Shown here: piece by piece, positions 55,236 to 63,726 of the stretch
Layout: each line of letters begins with the position of its first letter
How positions within the stretch are numbered: the stretch's first letter is position 1
Assembly: GCF_000237085.1 (NCBI RefSeq)
Contig: NC_016627.1
Span: forward strand, 2,232,118 to 2,296,117
Source: Acetivibrio clariflavus DSM 19732
GTDB lineage: Bacteria > Bacillota > Clostridia > Acetivibrionales > Acetivibrionaceae
Reading direction: 5' to 3'
Length of the DNA stretch: 64,000 nucleotides
Notes under the pieces: generated by a model
Told to the model about the DNA's origin: nothing
Seen by the model: the letters and a program-made list of their open reading frames with translations, nothing else
Database searches by the model: none
Program-made: the position numbers and the translations under genes

Positions 55236-55718
55236 TTAATTTATATAGATAAGCATGTACTTTCCATTTAATGAAGCCTTTCTAAATATCTCTTGCACCT
55301 CAGCAAAATAACTCCAAACATAATCGGCATCATCATTGCTGTCAAACTTCGGATAAATATCGTTTTCGGCAAGCTCTTTATAGTCAAATTTACTTTTAAA
55401 CTCATCTTTTGTAATATCTTTTATTGCCTCATAGACTTCCTTAACTTCAGAAGGAGTTAAATATCTTGCCGGGCCATAACCTACATCTTCATCGTTTATT
55501 TCAGTTCCACCCAGCACGGCATTGTAATAGGGAAGTTCCCCCTCCCAAGTTTGTCCGCAAAGTATATAATGTATAGCATGCCAAGACTTGTCTATATCAA
55601 GATATTCATCATCGCTATGTTCAGTATCGTAAAGAAACTCTGAAATATCAATCTTACCCGATTTAATTCCGTTAATTGTTTCTTCATCAACCAATAAATA
55701 ATTACCTATCATTGACAT
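55236..55718 (-). CDS. DUF1877 (YfbM-like) protein
   Basis: A protein of about 160 aa of the YfbM/DUF1877 family: SMIGNYLLVDEETINGI, DIDKSWHAIHYILCGQTW, and GPARYLTPSEVKEV. The function is unknown; these genes are frequent in orphan immunity arrays. The ATG at 55718 follows GGGGGGC. It is intact, unlike several neighbours. Confidence 0.88.
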   Translation of the reverse strand: MSMIGNYLLVDEETINGIKSGKIDISEFLYDTEHSDDEYLDIDKSWHAIHYILCGQTWEGELPYYNAVLGGTEINDEDVGYGPARYLTPSEVKEVYEAIKDITKDEFKSKFDYKELAENDIYPKFDSNDDADYVWSYFAEVQEIFRKASLNGKYMLIYIN

Positions 55719-55779
55719 AAAAATGCCCCCCATTTTAAATTATTTTCTTTATGGATTTATTGTAACAGATATTAATTAC

Positions 55780-55908
55780 CTAAAACCACTTCTTTTCATA
55801 AGATAATGAAAAAGGGTCTTTAATAAATCTATCAATTTCATAGTCACTTATATCAAACGTATCTTCCGATTCTCGTTTCTTACGAATCATTTCCCGAACT
55901 TCTTCCAT
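55780..55908 (-). CDS. 42-aa ORF overlapping the preceding small gene
   Basis: A 42-aa frame starting at ATG 55908 (MEEVREMIRKKRESEDTFDI, then YEIDRFI) and stopping at 55780. It overlaps the 83-aa gene upstream by 29 nt in a different frame. It could be a coupled small protein, or the true C-terminus of that gene after a frameshift. The composition looks coding (charged, no odd residues). Confidence 0.45.
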   Translation of the reverse strand: MEEVREMIRKKRESEDTFDISDYEIDRFIKDPFSLSYEKKWF

Positions 55909-56131
55909 TCGCTTGCTCAGTAAGCTGTTTTGCAATATTATACAACTCTTCATCGGCCTTTAAGCTATCAATTAGCCACTCCTTCATAACTTTACTTGAG
56001 TTACCGAGTGATAAATACCATGCTGCCAACTCTTTCTTTTCAATATCATTTATAACATTATCCAAATATCTAAAAAACTTGTTCTTATAATTTTCTAATC
56101 TTAACATTGTACCGCATACCGGTTCTTCCAT
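55880..56131 (-). CDS. Small hypothetical protein
   Basis: A protein of about 83 aa, helical and charged (RLENYKNKFFRYLDNVINDI, MKEWLIDSLKADEELYNIAK), with no recognised family. The ATG at 56131 has AGAGGTGA upstream. Its 3' end overlaps the 42-aa ORF, so the natural product may be the two joined. Confidence 0.6.
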   Translation of the reverse strand: MEEPVCGTMLRLENYKNKFFRYLDNVINDIEKKELAAWYLSLGNSSKVMKEWLIDSLKADEELYNIAKQLTEQANGRSSGNDS

Positions 56132-56265
56132 TAGGTTCACCTCTTTGAGGCAGCATCAAATGACAACTGAATCATTTTTAAAACTTAGGTCGTACAACAA
56201 TTTCATTCTTTATTAATGTATTACTCAAATTCCTAAGAAAAGTCTCTTATATAAAAGGAAAACAT

Positions 56266-57120
56266 CTATACACTATTTTTAAAGCCTTTTTCTTCGTATA
56301 TGTCTGCATATAACTCTTTAGCGGCCTTTCTGATTTCATCTGTCTGATGGCGAACTAAAATTCCATAAACATCTTCTTTTTGCCCTTTAACCTTTATTCT
56401 TATTTCATTTGCGAAAATGCTATGCTTTAATAAAATTTTTTCAATATTATCAATATAATACCTTTTCCACTTTGGACTGCCTTCATCGGTTAGAACTCTT
56501 GAGTTACCCACATTATCTTTTTCCAATCCTGAAAGCATTCCTGTAATTGTTCCTGCAAATGCCGGTGATGCCGACAATGATGAGAAAATACCGGCTGGTA
56601 TCATTAAAACACCTTCTTTTGCAAAAACTACATGATAATTACTCCAAGTTGCTCCTAATGGACCAAATGTCGCACAGACATTCCATATGTTTTCCATAGA
56701 ATGCTCCTCCCACCATTCGTCAGAATACTCACCTTTTGATATCATTATTAGAATATTATCATATTTTTCTGTTTCCAAATACTGATGACCGGATTGATTA
56801 TCACTATGTTGTTCAAAACAAGAAATCCACCAGGCATAATCATCCCAATCACTTTTTTTAGCACCCCAATAAAAAATACCATCCTGTGAATTAAAAATAA
56901 TAAACGATTCTCCTGTTACTACTTTAGCTATTATTTTTATATTAGAATACGCTTCAATAAAATCTAATTTATCAATTCTAACTTCATCACTCAATCCATT
57001 TGCCAAATCCATAAATAAACTCTGTAGCTTTTTTATATGATTTAGATTTCCGGAAAAAACTATCATCATATATTCATTTTTATAACCGGGAAAATAACCT
57101 AATTTCATTTTTTCATTCAT
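56266..57120 (-). CDS. Hypothetical protein, possibly two-domain
   Basis: A 284-aa protein. The first part (1-135) has FFPG/KNEYMMIVFSGN-like beta strands and WISCFEQHSDNQSGHQYLE followed by LIMISKGEYSDEWWEEH, features that recall small immunity-type families, but I cannot name one. The second part has a short hydrophobic stretch (IPAGIFSSLSASPAFAGTIT) and a charged C-terminus. AGAGGAAT precedes the ATG. Confidence 0.65.
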   Translation of the reverse strand: MNEKMKLGYFPGYKNEYMMIVFSGNLNHIKKLQSLFMDLANGLSDEVRIDKLDFIEAYSNIKIIAKVVTGESFIIFNSQDGIFYWGAKKSDWDDYAWWISCFEQHSDNQSGHQYLETEKYDNILIMISKGEYSDEWWEEHSMENIWNVCATFGPLGATWSNYHVVFAKEGVLMIPAGIFSSLSASPAFAGTITGMLSGLEKDNVGNSRVLTDEGSPKWKRYYIDNIEKILLKHSIFANEIRIKVKGQKEDVYGILVRHQTDEIRKAAKELYADIYEEKGFKNSV

Positions 57121-57189
57121 AAACTATTCCTCTTAATTCTACATATTATTTTTTCTGATGTGTGCTGGACGCCAAATCCTAGCTACGAA

Positions 57190-57510
57190 TTAATTTTCCA
57201 GCTTTTTTATAATTTTCTTCCACTTGTCGATATCGCAGATTATTTGGAATCTATCTATTAGATTTACATCATCTGCAATCGGCACATAGTTTTTCAATTT
57301 TATATTAAACTTAAAAACATCCTTCTTTATATTATAAAATTCTTCTAAAAAGCCTAACACTTTCGAAAATTTAGCTTCAAACGATACTTCATAACCATCA
57401 CTGTGTTTAAATAGACTTAATTTGCTTTTCCAATTTAATATATGTTCTTTTGCTTCGTCAACATTATCTATATTCGATTCAGATACATATTCCAAAATAT
57501 GTCTAAACAA
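57190..57510 (-). CDS. Hypothetical protein, possibly N-terminally truncated
   Basis: A 106-aa frame starting at a TTG (57510) with GAGGAAG upstream. No family is recognised. Coding-like sequence continues upstream in the same frame (DCLNEAGRGSNFEEAL) to a TGA, and in the next frame further upstream (VAFDESI), which hints at a frameshifted 5' end. Confidence 0.5.
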   Translation of the reverse strand: MFRHILEYVSESNIDNVDEAKEHILNWKSKLSLFKHSDGYEVSFEAKFSKVLGFLEEFYNIKKDVFKFNIKLKNYVPIADDVNLIDRFQIICDIDKWKKIIKKLEN

Positions 57511-57740
57511 AGCTTCCTCAAAATTGCTACCCCTTCCAGCTTCATTTAAGCAATCGATTCATCAAATGCTACCACTCTTAAAACTTATAACCAGTATATT
57601 CTTACAGTATCCTTATTATCTGACACTATCCATATTTTATCAAATATCAATTTATATCGTCCACATTTTTTCAACACTTTCCATAAAATAATATTTAATA
57701 AGACAAAAGTTTCAGAATTTTTCAGTACAAACTTAAATAA

Positions 57741-57786
57741 AAGCTTATACCTACTTTATTCACTATAACAAAGTAAATATAAGCTT
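57741..57786 (-). terminator. Terminator of the nrdDG operon
   Basis: A long stem: AAGCTTATA (57741-57749) with TATAAGCTT (57778-57786), a 2x2 internal loop, then TACTTT with AAAGTA. On the minus strand TTATTT follows. It lies 30 bp past the nrdG stop. Confidence 0.75.
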
Positions 57787-57815
57787 TACATAAAAATCAC
57801 CACATAAATTACACC

Positions 57816-58499
57816 TCATGCCGAAAAGCTCATTCCCCTGGTTTCAACTGAGTTGACAATACTTTTTATTTCTCTTAACCAGGAATTTATGAACTCTGCA
57901 CTATAACTCAAGCCTTCTCCCTTTTCGTTTCTGCATCTTTGCAAAACATAGAGTTTTGCTCCTCTTATTTGCTTTGCAATTTCCACTATATCGTCAACAT
58001 TCAGCCCCGGTGCCAATGTTGTTCTAAATTCATAGTTAATGCCACTGTTTATAATCAAATCTACGCTTTTTTCAATATTGCCCAGTTCAACATCCGTTCT
58101 GCATATATCTTTGTATTTATATAGTGGAGCTTTAAAATCCATGGCAATATAGTCCACCAATCCTTTATCCAAACAGCTTTTCACCACTTCAGGATTGGTA
58201 CCGTTGGTGTCAAGCTTTATAGGATACCCCAAACTTTTTACATGAGTCAGAAAGGGCAGGAGTCCCTTTTGGAGTGTTGGTTCTCCCCCACTCACAACAA
58301 CTCCGTCAAGGAACCCCTTTCTGTTTTCCAAAAAGTTCAGCACATCATCGCAGCTAATTAACTTTTGGTATTTGTTATCCAATAAAATTCTGTTATGGCA
58401 GTAAAAACAGTCCATATTACAACCGGGAGTGAAAATAACTGCACTTATTTTTCCCGGATAATCTACAAAGGAATTTTTCTGCAATCCGCTTATCTTCAT
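57816..58499 (-). CDS. nrdG: Anaerobic ribonucleotide reductase-activating protein NrdG
   Basis: A 227-aa radical SAM enzyme that generates the glycyl radical on NrdD. The [4Fe-4S] motif is CNMDCFYC (Cys27, Cys31, Cys34), followed by the SAM-binding VVSGGEPTLQ and YIAMDFKAP. The ATG overlaps the nrdD stop by 4 nt, so translation is coupled. Confidence 0.95.
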   Translation of the reverse strand: MKISGLQKNSFVDYPGKISAVIFTPGCNMDCFYCHNRILLDNKYQKLISCDDVLNFLENRKGFLDGVVVSGGEPTLQKGLLPFLTHVKSLGYPIKLDTNGTNPEVVKSCLDKGLVDYIAMDFKAPLYKYKDICRTDVELGNIEKSVDLIINSGINYEFRTTLAPGLNVDDIVEIAKQIRGAKLYVLQRCRNEKGEGLSYSAEFINSWLREIKSIVNSVETRGMSFSA

Positions 58500-60586
58500 G
58501 AGATCTTCTCCGCCAATACAAATTTCTTTCTTCCCGAATACTCTTCCTTTTTTCCTGTATTATAGTTGGCCACAGGCCTTAAATATCCCGTAACCCTTGA
58601 CCATACTTCGGTAATCTCACCGCAGTCAGGACAACTGAAATGTTCACCTTTTATGTATCCATGATTTTGACAAATACTAAAGGTAGGTGTAATTGAAATA
58701 TAGGGAATTTTATAATTTATGAAAATCTTCTTTATAAGATTTTTGCAAGTTTCAATATCTTCAATGCTCTCTCCCAGATAAAGATGCTGAACTGTTCCGC
58801 CTGTATAAAGGGATTGCAATTCATCCTGCAGTTCCAATGCCTCAAATATGTCATCGGTATATTCAACCGGAAGCTGCGTCGAATTTGTATAATATGGATT
58901 TTCTTTTCCTGCAGTTATTATATCGGGATATTTCTGCCTGTCAATTTGCGCAAGCCTGTAAGAAGTGCTCTCCGCCGGAGTTGCTTCAAGATTGTAGAAA
59001 TGTCCTGTTTCATTTTGGAACTCTACCAGTATTTCCCTTAGATAGTGCATTATCTCAATGGCAAATTCCTGGCCTTCCTTTGTTGTTATATCCTTACCCA
59101 TAAAATTCAGCAAAGCCTCATTCATCCCGATTATACCGATGGTGCTAAAATGGTTGTACCAATATTGACCGTATCTTTCCTTGACATGCCTCAAATAATG
59201 TGTTGAATAGGGGTATAATCCGTTGTCCGACTGCTGCTCGATAATTTTTCTCTTAATCTCCAGAGAAGTCTTTCCGATGTTTGCCATTCTCCATAGCCTT
59301 GCTTTAAATTCGCTAACTGATTTAGAGAGATAACCTATTCTGGCAAGATTTATGGTAAATACTCCAATAGACCCGGTCAGTGGATTGCTTCCAAACAAAC
59401 CTCCGCCTCTTTTCCTCAATTCCGATGTATCAAGGCGCAGGCGGCAGCACATTGAAACTGCATCCTCCGGAGAAAGGTCGGAGTTAACATAGTTTGCAAA
59501 GTACGGAATCCCGTATTTACAGGTTATTTTCATAAATTCATCCACCACAGGATTATTCCAGTCAAAATTTTTGGTTATATTGATTGTTGGGATCGGGAAA
59601 GTAAATACTCTCCCCTTTGCGTCGCCTTCAAGCATTACTTCACAGAAAGCCCTGTTGAACATGTCCATTTCCGCCTGAAATTCCTTGTAGGTTTTATCCA
59701 TATACTTTCCACCGATAATAACCGGCTCGTCCTTAAGTGTATTTGGCACTGTTATATCAAAAGTCAGGTTTGAAAACGGACATTGAAATCCTACCCTTGT
59801 GGGTACATTTATATTAAATATAAACTCCTGAATACACTGTTTTACCTCATTATAAGTCATGTTATCGTAATATATAAAAGGTGCGCAGTATGTATCAATA
59901 CTGGACCATGCTTGCGCTCCTGCAGTTTCACCTTGAGTTGTGAAAGTTGAATTTACAATCTGTCCTAAAAAGGATCTTAAATGCTTTGCAGGCTTACTTT
60001 CCACTTTTCCTTCAACACCGCCAAAACCATCCAGTAAAAGCTGTCTTAAATCCCATCCTGCGCAATAGGGTCCGAAAAAACCCAAATCATGAATGTGACA
60101 GTCACCATTTTCATGGGCTTCCCGTACCTCTGCAGGATATATTTCATAGAGCCAGTATTTCTTTGTAAAGCTTTCCCTTATATAATTGTTGAGTCCGTTG
60201 ACACTTTTCTGTGCATTGGCATTCTCCTTAATATTCCAATCCTTATCACCGAGGTAGTTAGTAAACATATCTATTGTTGCGTCTACCAATGCATTAAAAT
60301 TTCTGGCACTTTTGCGCTTTTCCCTGTACAATATGTAAGCTTTTGCTGTTTTGGCATGTCCGTTCTCGATTAAAACCTTTTCTACAATGTCCTGTACCTC
60401 TTCAACTGTGGGTGCCCTATCCTTGTACATAATTTCTGTCAGATCCAGAACTTGTCTGCATAGAGCTTCCGCTTTTTCAAAATCGTCGCCTCCACAAGCC
60501 GATGCTGCTTTGAAAATTGCCCAGGTGATTTTCTCCGGCCGGAACTTCTCTTCTCTTCCGTTTCTCTTAATAATCGTCTTAATCAT
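58496..60586 (-). CDS. nrdD: Anaerobic ribonucleoside-triphosphate reductase NrdD
   Basis: A 696-aa class III ribonucleotide reductase that makes dNTPs without oxygen. The N-terminal ATP-cone (1-90, IIKRNGREEKFRPEKITWAI) senses ATP/dATP. The barrel carries CCRLRLDTSELRKRGGG and PESTS-type GHFYNLEATPAES motifs. The C-terminal zinc site (CQNHGY, CPDCG) leads to the radical Gly667 in SRVTGYLRPV. GGGAGAT precedes the ATG. Confidence 0.96.
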   Translation of the reverse strand: MIKTIIKRNGREEKFRPEKITWAIFKAASACGGDDFEKAEALCRQVLDLTEIMYKDRAPTVEEVQDIVEKVLIENGHAKTAKAYILYREKRKSARNFNALVDATIDMFTNYLGDKDWNIKENANAQKSVNGLNNYIRESFTKKYWLYEIYPAEVREAHENGDCHIHDLGFFGPYCAGWDLRQLLLDGFGGVEGKVESKPAKHLRSFLGQIVNSTFTTQGETAGAQAWSSIDTYCAPFIYYDNMTYNEVKQCIQEFIFNINVPTRVGFQCPFSNLTFDITVPNTLKDEPVIIGGKYMDKTYKEFQAEMDMFNRAFCEVMLEGDAKGRVFTFPIPTINITKNFDWNNPVVDEFMKITCKYGIPYFANYVNSDLSPEDAVSMCCRLRLDTSELRKRGGGLFGSNPLTGSIGVFTINLARIGYLSKSVSEFKARLWRMANIGKTSLEIKRKIIEQQSDNGLYPYSTHYLRHVKERYGQYWYNHFSTIGIIGMNEALLNFMGKDITTKEGQEFAIEIMHYLREILVEFQNETGHFYNLEATPAESTSYRLAQIDRQKYPDIITAGKENPYYTNSTQLPVEYTDDIFEALELQDELQSLYTGGTVQHLYLGESIEDIETCKNLIKKIFINYKIPYISITPTFSICQNHGYIKGEHFSCPDCGEITEVWSRVTGYLRPVANYNTGKKEEYSGRKKFVLAEKIS

Positions 60587-61177
60587 AAAAGAACATCTCC
60601 CATTATTATTTTTCTTGTGCAGCTAATGCTTTTATCAATAGTTCATATATTATTCATTTTTTACAAATATGAGATATATTAGTAATGCAAAATAACAATT
60701 TTTTAAGACTATAAACTGTATTAAGGAAAACCCCCAGAAATGCAGACAAAACAATAGAATTTTTATACAATAAAAGTTTTGAAATTAATTTTAAATTGCT
60801 ACTGAATTTGCAAAATACGATATACCCTCTGTCTGATTAAAAGGCATGAAAAACGATACAACCAAAAAACTCAATTATGCATGAAATCTGTGATGGGAAC
60901 TTCTGGTTTCAAACCTTCATTTCCAAATAAGCAGCATCAAATTTAAGAAATACTTTAACTACATTTTGTTAGTACAATTTTATCACACACAATATGTAGT
61001 GTCAATATATAAAATTACAATATTTTTATTAATCAAATTTTTTTACTTATTATAAAGTCCATTTCTGCAACAAACATTTCAGAATTTAATCTTGCTTTCA
61101 ATCCCATTAAAGTTTCAATGTTATAAATATATAACGCAACGAAAGTCATCAACGATAGTTAACCCTAAATACAAAAA
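60587..61177. other. nrdD leader and promoter region
   Basis: 591 bp without a gene. The nrdD promoter lies at 60977-61005, which gives an untranslated leader of about 380 nt. I looked for a cobalamin riboswitch and did not see one. The leader is AT-rich and may just be spacer. Confidence 0.55.
60977..61005 (-). promoter_or_regulatory. nrdDG promoter overlapping a NrdR box
   Basis: On the minus strand TTGACA (61000-61005) and TAAAAT (60977-60982) are exactly 17 bp apart. The palindromic NrdR box ACACAATATGTAGTGT (60987-61002) fills the spacer and overlaps the -35, so NrdR binding would block RNA polymerase. A much weaker box-like sequence lies at 60958-60973. Confidence 0.85.
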
Positions 61178-61579
61178 CTACCCCTGTTGAAGCATTTGAC
61201 TTTTACACACCTTATAGTAAAATTCAATATTATCTTCATTGCCATTCATAACTCTCTTGTACACCTTAATAATTGGATAACACTCAAAACAATTTAATCT
61301 GACAGCAAGAAGTTTTTCAGCATTTATCGTCCATTTGCCACCTATATTTTTAATAATCAGTTCGCCAAGATAACTTTCAATTATCCTTGAAACTTTATCA
61401 ATATTTTCTTCTTTTATATTTTTGTTTGAAATAATTTGCCGATAAATAATTTCTCATAATTGTTCAACCTTCTCAACACTTTTCTCACTATAATCCAACT
61501 TAATATTATACATCTGAGCCAATCCAAAAACATGGCTTGACCAATCATCAATTATGCTTTGCAATGAACTATCTGCCAT
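61178..61579 (-). pseudogene. Hypothetical gene split by one in-frame TGA
   Basis: From ATG 61579 (GGAGG 8 bp upstream) the frame reads MADSSLQSIIDDWSSHVFGL to EKVEQL, meets TGA at 61454-61456, and continues in the same frame for 91 codons to TAG at 61178. The second part has SYLGELIIKNIGGKW, NCFECYPIIKVYKRVMNG, a pattern I associate with uncharacterised immunity-like families. Both parts look coding, so a single nonsense change is the simplest explanation. Confidence 0.75.
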
Positions 61580-61851
61580 TTTCATAGCCTCCAAAATTAA
61601 TATTTCGAAGCTTTTCTTACTAAACTGCACCCATGAACGCAATTACAGTTAAGACTTGCCGTATAAGACACCGATGAATCGGACATATAAGGAATATCCA
61701 TGAACTGCATAAGCCCGACGAATTGATGTTGGAAGTATAACCTAATATCCATACTCCAGTAAATGCTTTCTATTGATTCGCACTTACACAAATGGACTTG
61801 TTAGCTGAAGTGCATCAGGCCCGCGAAGCTGTAGTTCCTCCTATGGACTCT

Positions 61852-62604
61852 TTAATGGCTTTTCATAACCAATTTAAGCATACTGTTTCCTGCTTTCAAA
61901 TACTCTTTTTTCCCTATTCCTAAAAAACCTTTTTTTACTATTATATTATAAATATAATCAAATGAACCTATCCATTCAGGTCGCTTGTAATCTTTAAAAC
62001 ATAAATCAAATTCTTGTATTACAATTCTATGCAGTAATGGTTCAATATTAATCTTATTTTCTATGTGAACATATGGAAATATTTCTCTTATTTTACTTAT
62101 GGGGTCATATTCCGCTTCTTCAAAATCCAATTGTTCTTCAAAATCTAATGGAACTATTGAAATTGAGCCATTTTCATATATAACATCAACTATCCTACGG
62201 TTATTATGTATTTTCACTACTTCTCCCTTATCACAAATACATGCCATATCCAGTTCATCATCATCCGATACATAACCGAATACCTTTGTATATAATATAT
62301 CAGATAACTTATGCGCAAAATTCAAAGTTCCATGAATTCCTTGAACTCCAAATTTATTCTTGCCAAGCCAAATACTAAGATCATTATATTTTGAGAGTGA
62401 TTGCTTTAACTCATCACTCAAATGATAGTCATTTAAGTAACTGCTGAAATGATCAAACATTTTTCTTGATTTCCCGACAGTCAAATGATATAGATTATTT
62501 TTTTCATCAAAATATAGATACCATTTGAACTCTTGTCCTATAGTCTTTAATTTAGACCAATCACATTCTTCCCTGATAATATATCCAGAAATCGTATAAC
62601 CCAT
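61852..62604 (-). CDS. Hypothetical protein
   Basis: A 250-aa protein with no recognised family. It has a beta-rich N-terminus (MGYTISGYIIREECDWSKLK, KWYLYFDEKNNLYHLTVG), an acidic middle (DFEEQLDFEEAEYDP) and a basic C-terminal helix. There is no signal peptide. AGGAGGAGA precedes the ATG, a strong site. It is the most intact gene of the local array. Confidence 0.7.
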   Translation of the reverse strand: MGYTISGYIIREECDWSKLKTIGQEFKWYLYFDEKNNLYHLTVGKSRKMFDHFSSYLNDYHLSDELKQSLSKYNDLSIWLGKNKFGVQGIHGTLNFAHKLSDILYTKVFGYVSDDDELDMACICDKGEVVKIHNNRRIVDVIYENGSISIVPLDFEEQLDFEEAEYDPISKIREIFPYVHIENKINIEPLLHRIVIQEFDLCFKDYKRPEWIGSFDYIYNIIVKKGFLGIGKKEYLKAGNSMLKLVMKSH

Positions 62605-62647
62605 TGTCTCCTCCTAAAGCGATTTTATCTGCGCTTGCTTTATACCC

Positions 62648-63088
62648 TTAAAAAGTATCATGTATCCGTTCTTTTGCTTTATGTTTTTTTAAAAGAATTA
62701 TTGAAACTACTAGCAAAATCCCACCTACAGAACCAAATAAAACAGCCTGGCGAAATTGATTTCCTTTTAATGTTACGTTTGTAGGCTTGCTCTTTTGATA
62801 ATATATTTCAACACTATCTCCAACAGCCATACCCTCAACATAAGTATCAAGCGAAGCAACATATTGTGGACCACCAGGTATACTAAATAAAACCAAAACT
62901 TCATGTCCTCTTTTTTGTTGTTTAATACTAACAATATGAGCTGTAGTCTGATAATAATTATTCGAGATATTTCTCTCAATAATTTTTACCATATTGGGAA
63001 TAAAGCCTGCCACCAAAATTGTAATGCTAATAATAATAAAAAAAATACCAATTCCAAATCTTCTAAATATCTCGTACTTAATCTTCAT
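62648..63088 (-). CDS. DUF3592 membrane protein
   Basis: A 146-aa protein with two membrane helices (about 10-32 and 113-134) flanking an extracytoplasmic beta domain typical of DUF3592 (TTAHIVSIKQ, GDSVEIYYQKSKPTNV). The function is unknown. AAGGGGG precedes the ATG. It lies 43 bp upstream of the 250-aa gene in the same direction. Confidence 0.85.
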   Translation of the reverse strand: MKIKYEIFRRFGIGIFFIIISITILVAGFIPNMVKIIERNISNNYYQTTAHIVSIKQQKRGHEVLVLFSIPGGPQYVASLDTYVEGMAVGDSVEIYYQKSKPTNVTLKGNQFRQAVLFGSVGGILLVVSIILLKKHKAKERIHDTF

Positions 63089-63263
63089 AGCAACCCCCTT
63101 AATTTAAAAACCATTTCAAAACTCTGATCTTCTCAAATCCATTCTTTATTTTGGCCTTAACGCAAATGGACATGTAGCTTAAGTCCGTCGGAATTATACT
63201 TTAAAATTCTTCTTAAGTTATTTCTGAAATCAGCTATTAATCAAAAAAGTCAACCTCTATATT

Positions 63264-63635
63264 TCATTCCGGTTCCTTACAAAACAATGAAGATATTATG
63301 CCAACTATTTGTCCTATCCCCATCACCATAAATATCAATCCACGGAAATCCAAAAAATCTCCTGTAGGAGGTTGCTTAATTTCATACCAAGTATAAATTG
63401 ATGTATAAGAGAAATTCAAAACAAATGATAAAATCAAGTACAACTTAATTCAATATACATTCACATATTCCAGAAACCTGGAAGTAAGTAACATAGCACC
63501 AACCGGCCCTATTATCCAGGAGAAGAAAAACACTCCCGGAATTTCTATATTAAGTACTGCTGGTATTCCCATCCCCAATATTAAATAGCATATAATCATT
63601 AAAATATGTGAAATAAAAAAATAAATTATTATCAT
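63264..63635 (-). pseudogene. Membrane protein gene split by one in-frame TGA
   Basis: From ATG 63635 the frame gives a hydrophobic protein (GMGIPAVLNIEIPGVFFF, SWIIGPVGAMLLTSRFLEYV), meets TGA at 63450-63452, and continues as LYLILSFVLNFSYTSIY then RGLIFMVMGIGQIVGIISS to TGA at 63264. Joined, it is a plausible four-helix membrane protein of about 120 aa. The family is not recognised. Confidence 0.65.
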
Positions 63636-63726
63636 AATCAAAACCTTTTATAAAATTCAATTAGCCTTGTATCAAGTGCATTGAGAAAATTCTTAGTTTA
63701 CCGGCAGATAATCAATAGCCGCTATG

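Noticed and set aside
60587-60970. Cobalamin riboswitch before nrdD
   Set aside because: No B12-box-like GCCACTG core or matching structure visible.
61597-61791. 64-aa minus-strand open frame
   Set aside because: No ribosome site, odd Cys-rich composition, overlaps the 5' end of the better supported gene at 61579; probably chance.
48192-63635. Stop codon reassignment or selenocysteine at the in-frame stops
   Set aside because: All three stop codons interrupt frames in the same region, while intact genes nearby end at normal stops and no SECIS-like hairpin or Sec-type motif was seen after the TGAs. Decay is simpler.
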